In this document: piece after piece, positions 1-5,593 of the stretch | Layout: every line of letters begins with the position of its first letter | Position numbering within the stretch: the stretch's first letter is position 1 | DNA from: Cytophagales bacterium | Lineage (GTDB): Bacteria > Bacteroidota > Bacteroidia > Cytophagales > Cyclobacteriaceae | DNA length: 5,593 nt | Reading direction: 5' to 3' | Assembly (NCBI GenBank): GCA_029262935.1 | Contig: JAJCYK010000581.1 | Coordinates: 1 to 5,593 of the forward strand | Position numbers and translations under genes: made by a program | Notes under the pieces: model-generated | The model's input: the letters and a program-made list of their open reading frames with translations, nothing else | Database searches by the model: none | Told to the model about the DNA's origin: nothing

Positions 1-371
1 TTACTGCGATCCACAGTAATGTGGATTTTCTTGTACATGTAACCAAACAAAGGGACTTTCGATATGGAGCTTTTACCTACAAATACAAATTGGTTGTAGT
101 TAAGGCCTATCAGGGGAATATCTAAAAATGAGGTGTGATTAGGGCAGAGGATACAGGGATCCTTTGGAATTTCCCCAAGATACTGTTGCTTCTTGGGGAT
201 TTGAGTTAGAGCAAAGAATATTACCGCCCACCAATGATTTAGTTTAATGGCGTATTTTTTCCACACCGGTCTTTGAATGAAAAGCCAAAACAACGGCGTC
301 ATCACCAAAAAGATCAATCCGAAGATAACTAAGCAGTAACGGGAATAAATCCATCTTAGTACTTCCTTCAT
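1..371 (-). CDS. plsC: Lysophospholipid / 1-acyl-sn-glycerol-3-phosphate acyltransferase (PlsC family), C-terminus cut by window edge
   Basis: The reading frame opens at ATG 371 and runs without a stop to the left edge, giving 123 residues. The family transfers a fatty acyl group from acyl-ACP or acyl-CoA to lysophosphatidic acid or a related lysolipid at the inner membrane, making phosphatidic acid for phospholipids. One hydrophobic segment (about residues 14-32, rich in L, F, I and V) fits a membrane anchor. The hallmark HX4D catalytic motif is present as NHTSFLD (N78, H79, D84). It is followed by FVGKSSISKVPLFGYMYKK (about 97-115), which matches the second PlsC block. PlsC proteins are usually about 240-260 aa, so roughly half is missing, including the glycerol-phosphate-binding EGTR-type block. 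The gene lies 24 bases after the MATE gene and is probably the last visible gene of the same transcript. The fold is secure; the exact acceptor lipid is not. Confidence 0.9.
   Translation of the reverse strand, partial: MKEVLRWIYSRYCLVIFGLIFLVMTPLFWLFIQRPVWKKYAIKLNHWWAVIFFALTQIPKKQQYLGEIPKDPCILCPNHTSFLDIPLIGLNYNQFVFVGKSSISKVPLFGYMYKKIHITVDRS
172..199. repeat. Intragenic 9-bp perfect inverted repeat
   Basis: TCCCCAAGA (172-180) and TCTTGGGGA (191-199) are perfect reverse complements around a 10-base loop. The repeat lies inside the plsC reading frame, where it encodes the stretch IPKKQQYLGEIP between the membrane anchor and the HX4D motif. There is no T-run on the plsC-sense side, so it does not look like an intrinsic terminator. 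It may be chance arising from the Pro-Lys and Leu-Gly codons. Confidence 0.6.
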
Positions 372-395
372 AGTGGTATTCTATTTACAAAAATG

Positions 396-1748
396 CTATG
401 TTGGTGTTTTGGCAATAATTCTTTTGGTCATCTTACCAAACCTCCAATATAGTAAAGCTGCTGCTACGGACAATCCTATTAGAAGCCCCATCCAAATCCC
501 CTGGGCTCCAAAATTTAACGTAAAACCTAAAATATAGCCTGAAGGTAGCCCAATAACCCAATAGGAGGTAACCGCTATTAGTGCCGGAATTTTGACGTCT
601 TCCATTCCCCGTAATGCGCCCATTCCAACCACCTGAACGCCATCGGAAATTTGAAAAAAGGCTGCTACAATCAACAATCCCGCGGCGACTTTTATTACTT
701 CGGGATCACTAACATACAAGGTAGGAAAAGCTTCTTTCCAAACCACAAATAATAAGGCCGCTACTCCCATAAAAAGAGTTACCATTAAAAAAGAGGCATA
801 TCCCGCTTCTTTCATCATTTGATAGTCTTTCTTGCCTAATTGATTTCCCACTCGAATGGTGGCGGCAGAGGCCAAGCCAGTGGCCATCATGTAGCTAATA
901 GACGCCAAGTTTATGGCAATTTGATGTGCTGCCAACGCTTTGGTCCCCAGCCAGCCCATCATAATTGCAGTAAACCCAAATGCGCTCACTTCAAATATGA
1001 ATTGCAATCCTGCTGGTATTCCGATGTTCAAGATCTTTTTAGTTACCGCCTTTGAATAACTTGCCAGCTTAAAAGCGGAACGGTAAATATGAAATCTTTG
1101 AGCAAAACAAACAAACAACCCCATAGCCGCAGCCATCACGAAACGAGAGATTAAAGTGGCCCATCCTGCTCCATTTAGGCCTAAGTTGGGAAATCCATAA
1201 GTACCATAAATCAGCAAATAGTTAAGCACAACATTCAACGCGTTGGCTGATATGGTAATAAACATGGCCTTTTTGGTATTACCCAACCCCTCCGCAAATT
1301 GCCTAAATGACTGGAATAACATAAAGGGTATCACGGACAAGGTAATTATCCTTAAATAAGGTATGGCCAGATCAACCACCTCTGGAGGTTGATTCATATG
1401 GTAGAGCAAAGGAGTACAAAGAAATACGGCCAATGCCAAAATCATTCCCAACACCGTATTTACCAGCAATCCATTTTTAAATATACCAGCAATTTTGTCT
1501 CGATTCCCTTCCCCATCAGCAGCTGCAATCAATGGCGTTAAGGCGTAAGAAACACCTAATCCAAATACCATCATCACATAGAAAATCACATTTCCTAAAG
1601 AGGCCGCCGCCAGGGGTTCCGCTCCTAAACGCCCCACCATTAGGCTATCTGCCACCCCTACTAAAACTTGTCCCAGTTGACTAAGCATCACCGGATAAGC
1701 AAGCAGGAAGTTCCTACGATAGTGTTCCTTATAACTAGCGGTGAGCAT
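396..1748 (-). CDS. MATE family multidrug/metabolite efflux transporter, NorM type
   Basis: This is a 450-aa inner-membrane protein, the usual length for the family (NorM about 455-460 aa), with about 12 hydrophobic segments in two repeated halves. MATE transporters export cationic drugs, dyes or metabolites in exchange for Na+ or H+. The first half begins with a typical amphipathic N-terminus and TM1 containing VADSLMVGRLG (D34). The second half repeats the pattern from about residue 240 (IGIPAGLQFIFE). The acidic residues important in Vibrio cholerae NorM have clear counterparts: D34 in TM1, E253 in TM7 and D369 in TM10 (QISDGVQVVGMGALRG). This places it in the NorM branch and suggests cation coupling is intact. 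The start is one base after the Nudix stop (TAA-T-ATG), so translation is probably coupled. The substrate cannot be told from sequence, and the operon gives no drug-resistance context. Confidence 0.95.
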   Translation of the reverse strand: MLTASYKEHYRRNFLLAYPVMLSQLGQVLVGVADSLMVGRLGAEPLAAASLGNVIFYVMMVFGLGVSYALTPLIAAADGEGNRDKIAGIFKNGLLVNTVLGMILALAVFLCTPLLYHMNQPPEVVDLAIPYLRIITLSVIPFMLFQSFRQFAEGLGNTKKAMFITISANALNVVLNYLLIYGTYGFPNLGLNGAGWATLISRFVMAAAMGLFVCFAQRFHIYRSAFKLASYSKAVTKKILNIGIPAGLQFIFEVSAFGFTAIMMGWLGTKALAAHQIAINLASISYMMATGLASAATIRVGNQLGKKDYQMMKEAGYASFLMVTLFMGVAALLFVVWKEAFPTLYVSDPEVIKVAAGLLIVAAFFQISDGVQVVGMGALRGMEDVKIPALIAVTSYWVIGLPSGYILGFTLNFGAQGIWMGLLIGLSVAAALLYWRFGKMTKRIIAKTPT

Positions 1749-1749
1749 A

Positions 1750-2346
1750 TTAAGCTTTAAGTTGAGCGGCTAATTTTAAAATTCCAGCTATACTAATAGC
1801 ATCGGTAATTGCACCATCAATTACTAATTCTATGGCCTCCGTAAAGGGTAATTTACGAATCTCTAAAGCCTCGGTTTCATCGAATTCCGGGCTTCCTTGA
1901 GTTAAATCCTCAGCTAGATATACAAACCCAATCTCATCAGTTACACAATTGGAAGTATGCAACTTTAAGATTTCGGTCCATTGCGTGGCTTCCAAACCGG
2001 TTTCTTCTTTCAATTCCCTTTGTGCTCCTTCCAACAAAGATTCCTTATGGGGCACGCCACCCATGGGTATTTCCCAGCTATATTCGTTTAAAGCATAGCG
2101 AAATTGCCCTACCAGCCAAATGTTTTGGTGATGATCCATAGGGATAATGCCTACCGCACGGTTTTTAAATTGCACTTTTCCATAGATGCCAGGATTTCCA
2201 GCAGGGTTAATTACCTGGTCCTCTATTAGAGTGATCCAGGGGTTGTCATAAATCACCTTACTCTCTCGGACTTTCCAAGGATTTAGCTCATGGTTCATGT
2301 TGCAAACATAATGATACCAAAGGGGATTACTAAATATTATATTCAT
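1750..2346 (-). CDS. Nudix hydrolase, ADP-ribose pyrophosphatase-like
   Basis: Nudix enzymes cleave nucleoside diphosphates linked to another moiety (X), such as ADP-ribose or sugar nucleotides, in the cytoplasm. The complete Nudix box GX5EX7REUXEEXGU is present: G96, E102, then RELKEETGL at 110-118, with E114 and E115 as metal ligands. The N-terminal beta-strand domain and the WEIPMGG lead-in resemble the NudF/NUDT5 (ADP-ribose) group. E138 in TSNCVTDE sits where that group carries an extra catalytic glutamate. However, the SPG found there in classical ADP-ribose pyrophosphatases reads SNC (132-134), so the substrate is open. The 198-aa form starts at ATG 2346. The second in-frame ATG at 2298 (Met17, then NHELNPW) is the more likely start, because family members usually begin near the NPW segment and a promoter-like element lies between the two ATGs. 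The product would then be 182 aa. First gene of the Nudix-MATE-plsC operon. Confidence 0.9.
   Translation of the reverse strand: MNIIFSNPLWYHYVCNMNHELNPWKVRESKVIYDNPWITLIEDQVINPAGNPGIYGKVQFKNRAVGIIPMDHHQNIWLVGQFRYALNEYSWEIPMGGVPHKESLLEGAQRELKEETGLEATQWTEILKLHTSNCVTDEIGFVYLAEDLTQGSPEFDETEALEIRKLPFTEAIELVIDGAITDAISIAGILKLAAQLKA
2303..2333 (-). promoter_or_regulatory. Candidate Bacteroidota sigma-ABfr-type promoter for the Nudix-MATE-plsC operon
   Basis: Read on the minus strand, TATGTTTG (2310 to 2303) matches the -7 element TAnnTTTG exactly. TTAG (2333 to 2330) lies 19 bases upstream as a 3-of-4 match to the -33 TTTG element. The -7 box ends only 4 bases before the second in-frame ATG of the Nudix gene (2298). 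Transcription from here would therefore exclude the longer start at 2346 and give almost no 5' leader. The sequence match is seen; the promoter function is inferred. Confidence 0.5.
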
Positions 2347-2376
2347 TGACTCCTGATGTTCTTATGAATATCTTGC
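2346..2376 (+). promoter_or_regulatory. Candidate Bacteroidota-type promoter for rnhB
   Basis: On the plus strand TTG (2346-2348) is followed after 20 bases by TATCTTGC (2369-2376), which resembles the TTTG-N19-21-TAnnTTTG consensus with one T short in the -7 box. It ends 4 bases before the rnhB ATG, so an mRNA started here would have little or no leader. The match is weaker than that of the divergent promoter facing the Nudix gene. Confidence 0.35.
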
Positions 2377-2380
2377 GCGC

Positions 2381-2983
2381 ATGCTTAAAGCGTTTTTGTC
2401 TAGGTCCACAATTGAAGCAGGTTGTGATGAAGCTGGAAGAGGCTGTTTGGCAGGTCCTGTTATGGCGGCTGCAGTAATTTTACCCAGTAATTACCGCCAT
2501 AAATTACTTACGGATTCCAAACAACTTACTAAAAAACAACGCCTGGAGCTTAGGCCTGAAATCGAGCGAGACGCTTTAGCCTGGTCCGTTGCACAAGCCT
2601 CTCAACAAGAAATTGATGAAATTAACATTTTAAATGCCTCATTTTTAGCCATGCATAGAGCGATCGGAGCTTTGGGTAAAACACCTGAGCATTTACTCAT
2701 TGATGGAAACAGGTTTAATGAATACCGTGGCATACCCCATAGTTGTATCGTGAAAGGAGATAGCAAATTCTATTCTATTGCCGCAGCTTCCGTGCTTGCC
2801 AAGACCTATCGTGATGACTTGATGGAGTCTTTGGCCGAAAAACATCCAGAGTATTATTGGCATACCAATGTAGGTTACCCTACCAAGGCACATCGACAAG
2901 CTATTCAGGATCATGGGATAACCACGCATCATCGAAAATCCTTTCAATTATTGCCTGCTCAACTTGAGCTATTCGAGTCTTGA
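2381..2983 (+). CDS. rnhB: Ribonuclease HII
   Basis: RNase HII cuts the RNA strand of RNA-DNA hybrids and starts removal of single ribonucleotides misincorporated in DNA. The protein is 200 aa, normal for the family. The catalytic set is complete: D16 and E17 in CDEAGRGCLAGP, D108 in LLIDGN and D145 in AKTYRDD. The conserved GYPTKAH block carries Y166, the residue type that recognises the ribonucleotide-DNA junction. DSKQLTKKQR (about 45-54) and SIAAASVLAK (132-141) are further family blocks. The start is fixed by the short N-terminus before the DEAGRG strand: the next Met (28) lies after the active site. The last residues read QLELFES, a good match to bacterial sliding-clamp-binding peptides. 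The gene is divergent from the Nudix operon and 58 bases upstream of gcvT on the same strand. Confidence 0.97.
   Translation: MLKAFLSRSTIEAGCDEAGRGCLAGPVMAAAVILPSNYRHKLLTDSKQLTKKQRLELRPEIERDALAWSVAQASQQEIDEINILNASFLAMHRAIGALGKTPEHLLIDGNRFNEYRGIPHSCIVKGDSKFYSIAAASVLAKTYRDDLMESLAEKHPEYYWHTNVGYPTKAHRQAIQDHGITTHHRKSFQLLPAQLELFES
2960..2974 (+). other. C-terminal QLELF motif of RNase HII, candidate beta-clamp-binding peptide
   Basis: Residues 194-198 of RnhB read Q-L-E-L-F, two residues before the end of the protein. The bacterial clamp-binding pentapeptide consensus is QL(S/D)LF, so only the third position differs, with E in place of D. It sits on a short tail after the last family block, where an accessible linear motif would be expected. 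Function is inferred from the match alone. Confidence 0.5.
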
Positions 2984-3012
2984 AAAGCAGAGGAAATTGG
3001 ATGAATATTTAT

Positions 3013-3020
3013 TAGCTTTG
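3013..3020 (+). promoter_or_regulatory. Candidate -7 element for gcvT-comB
   Basis: TAGCTTTG matches TAnnTTTG exactly, 21 bases before the gcvT ATG, in the 58-base gap after rnhB. No good TTTG or TTG stands 19-21 bases upstream (the nearest TTGs give 13 or 30 bases), so this is a half-match only. If real, gcvT-comB has its own transcript in addition to any read-through from rnhB. Confidence 0.35.
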
Positions 3021-3041
3021 CCCAGCTAAATCGTCATTCCA

Positions 3042-4124
3042 ATGGATTTAAAATATATTGCCCTCAATGAAACCCACCAGGCTCTAGGTGCCAAAATGAT
3101 GTCGTTTGCAGGTTATAACATGCCCGTACGGTATTCCTCTGGAGTAGAGGAACACTTGGCCGTTCGCAATGCAGTAGGCATTTTTGATGTTTCGCATATG
3201 GGTGAGTTTATCCTTTCAGGGGCACAAGTGGTTGATCATTTACAATGGATCACATCAAATGATGTCAGCAAGGTGGCGATTGGACAAGCACAGTATACCT
3301 GCCTGCCCAACGAACGTGGAGGCATTGTTGACGACTTACTTATATATCGATTGAAAGAAGACCGCTTTATGCTGGTAGTCAATGCGTCTAACATTCAAAA
3401 GGACTGGGATTGGATCAAAGCACACAACAAATATGAAACCCAAATGCAGGACATTTCTGATGATACCTGTCTGTTTGCCGTACAAGGCCCTATGGCCGTG
3501 CAAGCTTTACAGGATCTTACTGATGTCGACCTGTCGCAAATGAAATTCTATACTTTTGAAGTAGGCAACTTTGCCGGGGTACCTGAGGTAATCATTTCTG
3601 CCACAGGTTATACAGGGTCTGGAGGTTTCGAGCTTTACTTGCCTGCCGCCGCCGCTCCATCAATATGGGAGGCTATCTTAAAGACAGGAGCGCAGCAAGG
3701 AATCATACCAGTTGGGCTAGGGGCTCGGGATACCTTACGGCTGGAAAAAGGCTATTGCCTGTATGGTAATGATATTGACGATCATACCACACCTTTGGAA
3801 GCAGGATTAGGTTGGATTACTAAGTTTTCCAAAGATTTTATTGGTAAGGAAGTAATTCAACAACAAAAAGAAGTCGGTATTGATAAAAAGCTGGTAGGTT
3901 TTGTGATGGCCGAACGTGGAATACCCCGACACGGTTATGTAATCAAAGATGGTCAGGACAATATTATTGGCCGGGTCACTTCTGGCAGCCAGTCCCCCAG
4001 TTTAAATGAAGGGATTGGTCTTGGTTATGTAACAAAATCACAAGCCGTTCCCGACAACGAAATTTTCATTGAGATTCGGAATAAATTGGTGAAAGCCATC
4101 ATAAAAAAGTTGCCCTTAGTATGA
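3042..4124 (+). CDS. gcvT: Aminomethyltransferase, T protein of the glycine cleavage system
   Basis: GcvT takes the aminomethyl group carried on lipoylated H protein and, with tetrahydrofolate, releases ammonia and forms 5,10-methylene-THF, linking glycine breakdown to one-carbon supply in the cytoplasm. The 360-aa length is typical. Visible blocks run in order: HQALGAKMMSFAGYNMPVRY (12-31), FDVSHMGEF (48-56), GGIVDDLLIYRL with the catalytic Asp pair D97/D98, VVNASN (N115), ATGYTGSGGFELYL (Y190, E197; folate pocket), GLGARDTLRLEKGYCLYGND (225-244, R229) and the C-terminal barrel with RVTSGSQSPSL and GIGLGYV. No key residue is missing. The other glycine cleavage genes (gcvH, gcvP) are not in the window; in many Bacteroidota they are scattered. 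The stop overlaps the start of the comB-like gene (ATGA), so the two are probably translated together. Confidence 0.97.
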   Translation: MDLKYIALNETHQALGAKMMSFAGYNMPVRYSSGVEEHLAVRNAVGIFDVSHMGEFILSGAQVVDHLQWITSNDVSKVAIGQAQYTCLPNERGGIVDDLLIYRLKEDRFMLVVNASNIQKDWDWIKAHNKYETQMQDISDDTCLFAVQGPMAVQALQDLTDVDLSQMKFYTFEVGNFAGVPEVIISATGYTGSGGFELYLPAAAAPSIWEAILKTGAQQGIIPVGLGARDTLRLEKGYCLYGNDIDDHTTPLEAGLGWITKFSKDFIGKEVIQQQKEVGIDKKLVGFVMAERGIPRHGYVIKDGQDNIIGRVTSGSQSPSLNEGIGLGYVTKSQAVPDNEIFIEIRNKLVKAIIKKLPLV

Positions 4125-4828
4125 GAAGTCTTACCACTTGCGTTTCACCGCAACTATTACCTCTTCATGACCTTACGGATAAAACTGTGGTGGTGGTTGA
4201 TGTTTTGCGCGCCACTAGTTCTATGATTACCGCATTTGCCCATCATGTAGAAACCATCACGCCGGTACCAACATTAGCGGAATGCAGGATGTTAAAATCT
4301 CAGGGTTATGTTACTGCTGGTGAACGTGGCGGGCAAAAAGTGCAGGGATTCGATCTGGGCAATTCACCTTTTGATTTTATGGACCACCAGTTACATGGGG
4401 CGAAATTGGCGTTCACTACCACCAATGGCTCTAAAGCTATAGTCCTGGCTAGCGAGGCCAAAACCGTGTTAATTGGGGCTTTCCTCAATCTTATGGCTAC
4501 CGCTGAATATTTAATTGCCAAAAATCAACCTGTATTGATACTGTGTGCTGGATGGAAAGGAAAGTTTAATATTGAGGATACACTTTACGCCGGGGCTTTG
4601 GCAGGAAGGTTGTCCAATCATTTTTCATTTGATGACGATGCCACCCTTGCTGCTGCAACGTTATATAAAAGTGTAGCAAGCAACCTTTCGGAATTCCTGG
4701 GTCGTAGCTCACATGCACAACGTTTGATGGGATTTGAAAACCAAAAAGATTTGGAATTTTGCATGGAGCATGATAAATACATGATCAATGCTGCTTTGCA
4801 GGAAGATCATTTGGTGCGAATAAACTAA
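4121..4828 (+). CDS. comB: 2-phosphosulfolactate phosphatase family protein (ComB-like)
   Basis: In methanogens ComB removes phosphate from 2-phosphosulfolactate to give sulfolactate on the way to coenzyme M. It is a Mg-dependent cytoplasmic enzyme, and the family also occurs in many bacteria that make no coenzyme M. The 235-aa protein has the family blocks in order: VVVVDVLRATSSM (23-35), GYVTAGERGGQKVQGFDLGN (62-81), a TTTNGSKA block (about 99-106) and CAGWKGKFNIEDTLYAGAL (142-160). Length is normal and no block is broken. The ATG lies inside the gcvT stop region (4-base ATGA overlap), pointing to translational coupling. No comA, comC or other sulfonate gene is visible, so the biological role here is unknown. 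The 3' end overlaps the convergent MazG-like gene by 4 bases. The family call is secure; the substrate is a family inference. Confidence 0.9.
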   Translation: MRSLTTCVSPQLLPLHDLTDKTVVVVDVLRATSSMITAFAHHVETITPVPTLAECRMLKSQGYVTAGERGGQKVQGFDLGNSPFDFMDHQLHGAKLAFTTTNGSKAIVLASEAKTVLIGAFLNLMATAEYLIAKNQPVLILCAGWKGKFNIEDTLYAGALAGRLSNHFSFDDDATLAAATLYKSVASNLSEFLGRSSHAQRLMGFENQKDLEFCMEHDKYMINAALQEDHLVRIN

Positions 4829-5154
4829 GAACGAAGTTTATCATTGTTTTTGTGACGGTCTGTGTCACGGGTAGTCTTCTTTATCATGTTATTTTCTAAA
4901 GCAGCAGTGAGGTCTACTCCAGTTTGATTGGCCAGGCAAATCAAAACCCATAGCACATCGGCCATTTCGTCTCCCAGATCCCGACCTTTATCAGATTCTT
5001 TAAACGATTGTTCTCCGTAGGTACGGGCCATAATTCGCGCCAATTCTCCTACTTCCTCCGTCAATAAGGTCATATTGGTCAGTTCGTTAAAGTATCGAAC
5101 TCCATGGGAATTGATCCAATGGTCTACTTTCTTTTGTGCCTCAGCAATAGTCAT
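4825..5154 (-). CDS. MazG-like nucleotide pyrophosphohydrolase
   Basis: This 109-aa all-alpha protein belongs to the MazG-like NTP pyrophosphohydrolases, which hydrolyse (d)NTPs to the monophosphate and pyrophosphate and usually act as house-cleaning enzymes against non-canonical nucleotides. The metal-binding signature EExxE then ExxD is complete: E33, E34 and E37 in TEEVGELARI, then E63 and D66 in GDEMADVLW. The single-domain length fits the short MazG-like/RS21-C6 group rather than the two-domain E. coli MazG. The C-terminal tail (about 92-109) is charged and probably disordered. Its ATG shares one base with the dtd stop (TAATG), so it is the second cistron after dtd and probably coupled to it. 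It converges on comB with overlapping stop codons. The preferred nucleotide cannot be read from the sequence. Confidence 0.9.
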   Translation of the reverse strand: MTIAEAQKKVDHWINSHGVRYFNELTNMTLLTEEVGELARIMARTYGEQSFKESDKGRDLGDEMADVLWVLICLANQTGVDLTAALENNMIKKTTRDTDRHKNNDKLRS

Positions 5155-5593
5155 TATTTCTTGTCTTTTGAATCGATTATTAAAGTTACTGGGCCATCAT
5201 TGAGCAAAGAAACTTTCATGTCAGCACCAAATATACCTGCTTCCACCCCATATGGGGAAATCTGCCGGCTACTTCGCAAAAAATCTTCATACAAAGGTAT
5301 CGCCACTTCAGGCCTCGCTGCTTTTATATAGGATGGGCGATTGCCTTTTCGGGTACTAGCGTGCAACGTAAATTGACTCACTACCAGTATTTGTGCCTCT
5401 GTGTCCAGCAAGCTTAAATTCATGACACCGTGCTCGTCATTAAAAATTCTTAAAGCTGTGATCTTTTTAACCAACCATTGCACATCCTCTCCGGTGTCAG
5501 CATCTTCAATACCCAAAAACACCAACAACCCGCTATTAATGGCACCCACGGTTGCTCCGTCTACTTCTACCGAGGCCTCAACTACTCTTTGAA
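5154..5593 (-). CDS. dtd: D-aminoacyl-tRNA deacylase, N-terminus cut by window edge
   Basis: Dtd hydrolyses D-aminoacyl-tRNAs, and also mischarged glycyl-tRNA, so that D-amino acids do not enter translation. It acts as a cytoplasmic homodimer. 145 residues are visible and the frame stays open to the right edge, beginning [12 protein letters not shown], which lies a few residues after the usual Dtd start. Only about five N-terminal codons should be missing (family length about 145-150 aa). The GTG at 5549 is an internal valine codon in the family alignment, not the start. The active-site SQFTL is at visible residues 72-76; its Thr corresponds to the catalytic Thr80 of E. coli Dtd. The cross-subunit Gly-cisPro motif is present in LNDGPVT (G133-P134). 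KKGNRPS-like and FGADMKVSL blocks are also present. It is followed directly by the MazG-like gene through a TAATG junction. Any promoter lies outside the window. Confidence 0.96.
   Translation of the reverse strand, partial: QRVVEASVEVDGATVGAINSGLLVFLGIEDADTGEDVQWLVKKITALRIFNDEHGVMNLSLLDTEAQILVVSQFTLHASTRKGNRPSYIKAARPEVAIPLYEDFLRSSRQISPYGVEAGIFGADMKVSLLNDGPVTLIIDSKDKK

Noticed and set aside
172..199. Inverted repeat as an intrinsic terminator
   Set aside because: It lies within the plsC coding region and no T-run follows the stem on the plsC-sense strand.
840..1055. Plus-strand open frame of 71 codons inside the MATE gene
   Set aside because: It lies antisense to a well-supported transporter, has no recognisable domain and a composition typical of a shadow frame.
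2693..2947. Minus-strand open frame of 84 codons inside rnhB
   Set aside because: It is antisense to the catalytic core of RNase HII and shows no family motif.
4306..4521. Minus-strand open frame of 71 codons inside comB
   Set aside because: It is antisense to conserved ComB blocks, with no independent sign of coding.
5547..5549. GTG as the start of dtd
   Set aside because: The frame continues upstream with [12 protein letters not shown], the usual Dtd N-terminal strand, so the gene runs off the window and this GTG is an internal valine.
5104..5592. Plus-strand open frames (5104-5331 and 5401-5592) across dtd
   Set aside because: Both are antisense to dtd and the start of the MazG-like gene; those protein matches explain the sequence fully.
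1..5593. A new defence, mobile or toxin-antitoxin system (the MazG-like gene was considered as part of a mazEF-type locus)
   Set aside because: No toxin, antitoxin, transposase, integrase or repeat array is present. The MazG-like gene is coupled to dtd, and all genes are recognised housekeeping families.

Overview
This window looks like a piece of ordinary chromosome from a member of the Bacteroidota, possibly Cytophagales or a relative (inference). Four things support this: the style of the RnhB, GcvT, Nudix and Dtd proteins, moderately AT-rich DNA, the lack of clear Shine-Dalgarno sequences before the starts, and several matches to the Bacteroidota promoter element TAnnTTTG close to gene starts. 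Coding density is very high, and no stretch over 300 bases lacks a gene. I see no RNA genes, mobile elements, CRISPR or phage genes.

Layout. (1) Positions 1-2346, minus strand, form an operon read right to left: a Nudix hydrolase, a NorM-type MATE efflux transporter, and a PlsC-type acyltransferase cut by the left edge of the window. The Nudix and MATE genes are 1 base apart; MATE and plsC are 24 bases apart. (2) A compact divergent promoter region around 2300-2380 separates this operon from the plus-strand genes. (3) Positions 2381-4828, plus strand: rnhB (RNase HII), gcvT (glycine cleavage T protein) and a comB-like 2-phosphosulfolactate phosphatase. gcvT and comB overlap by 4 bases (ATGA). 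(4) Positions 4825-5593, minus strand: dtd (D-aminoacyl-tRNA deacylase, cut by the right edge so its first few codons are missing) followed by a small MazG-like nucleotide pyrophosphohydrolase. These two are joined by a TAATG overlap. The 3' ends of comB and the MazG-like gene converge and overlap by 4 bases.

Functionally the window is mostly housekeeping: lipid acylation, drug or metabolite export, nucleotide sanitation (Nudix and MazG-like), ribonucleotide removal from DNA, one-carbon metabolism and tRNA proofreading. I found no evidence of a new defence or mobile system. The points most worth a second look are a QLELF motif like a sliding-clamp-binding peptide at the very C-terminus of RNase HII, the comB-like gene translationally coupled to gcvT, the likely wrong long start of the Nudix gene together with near-leaderless divergent promoters, and the overlapping convergent stops of comB and the MazG-like gene.
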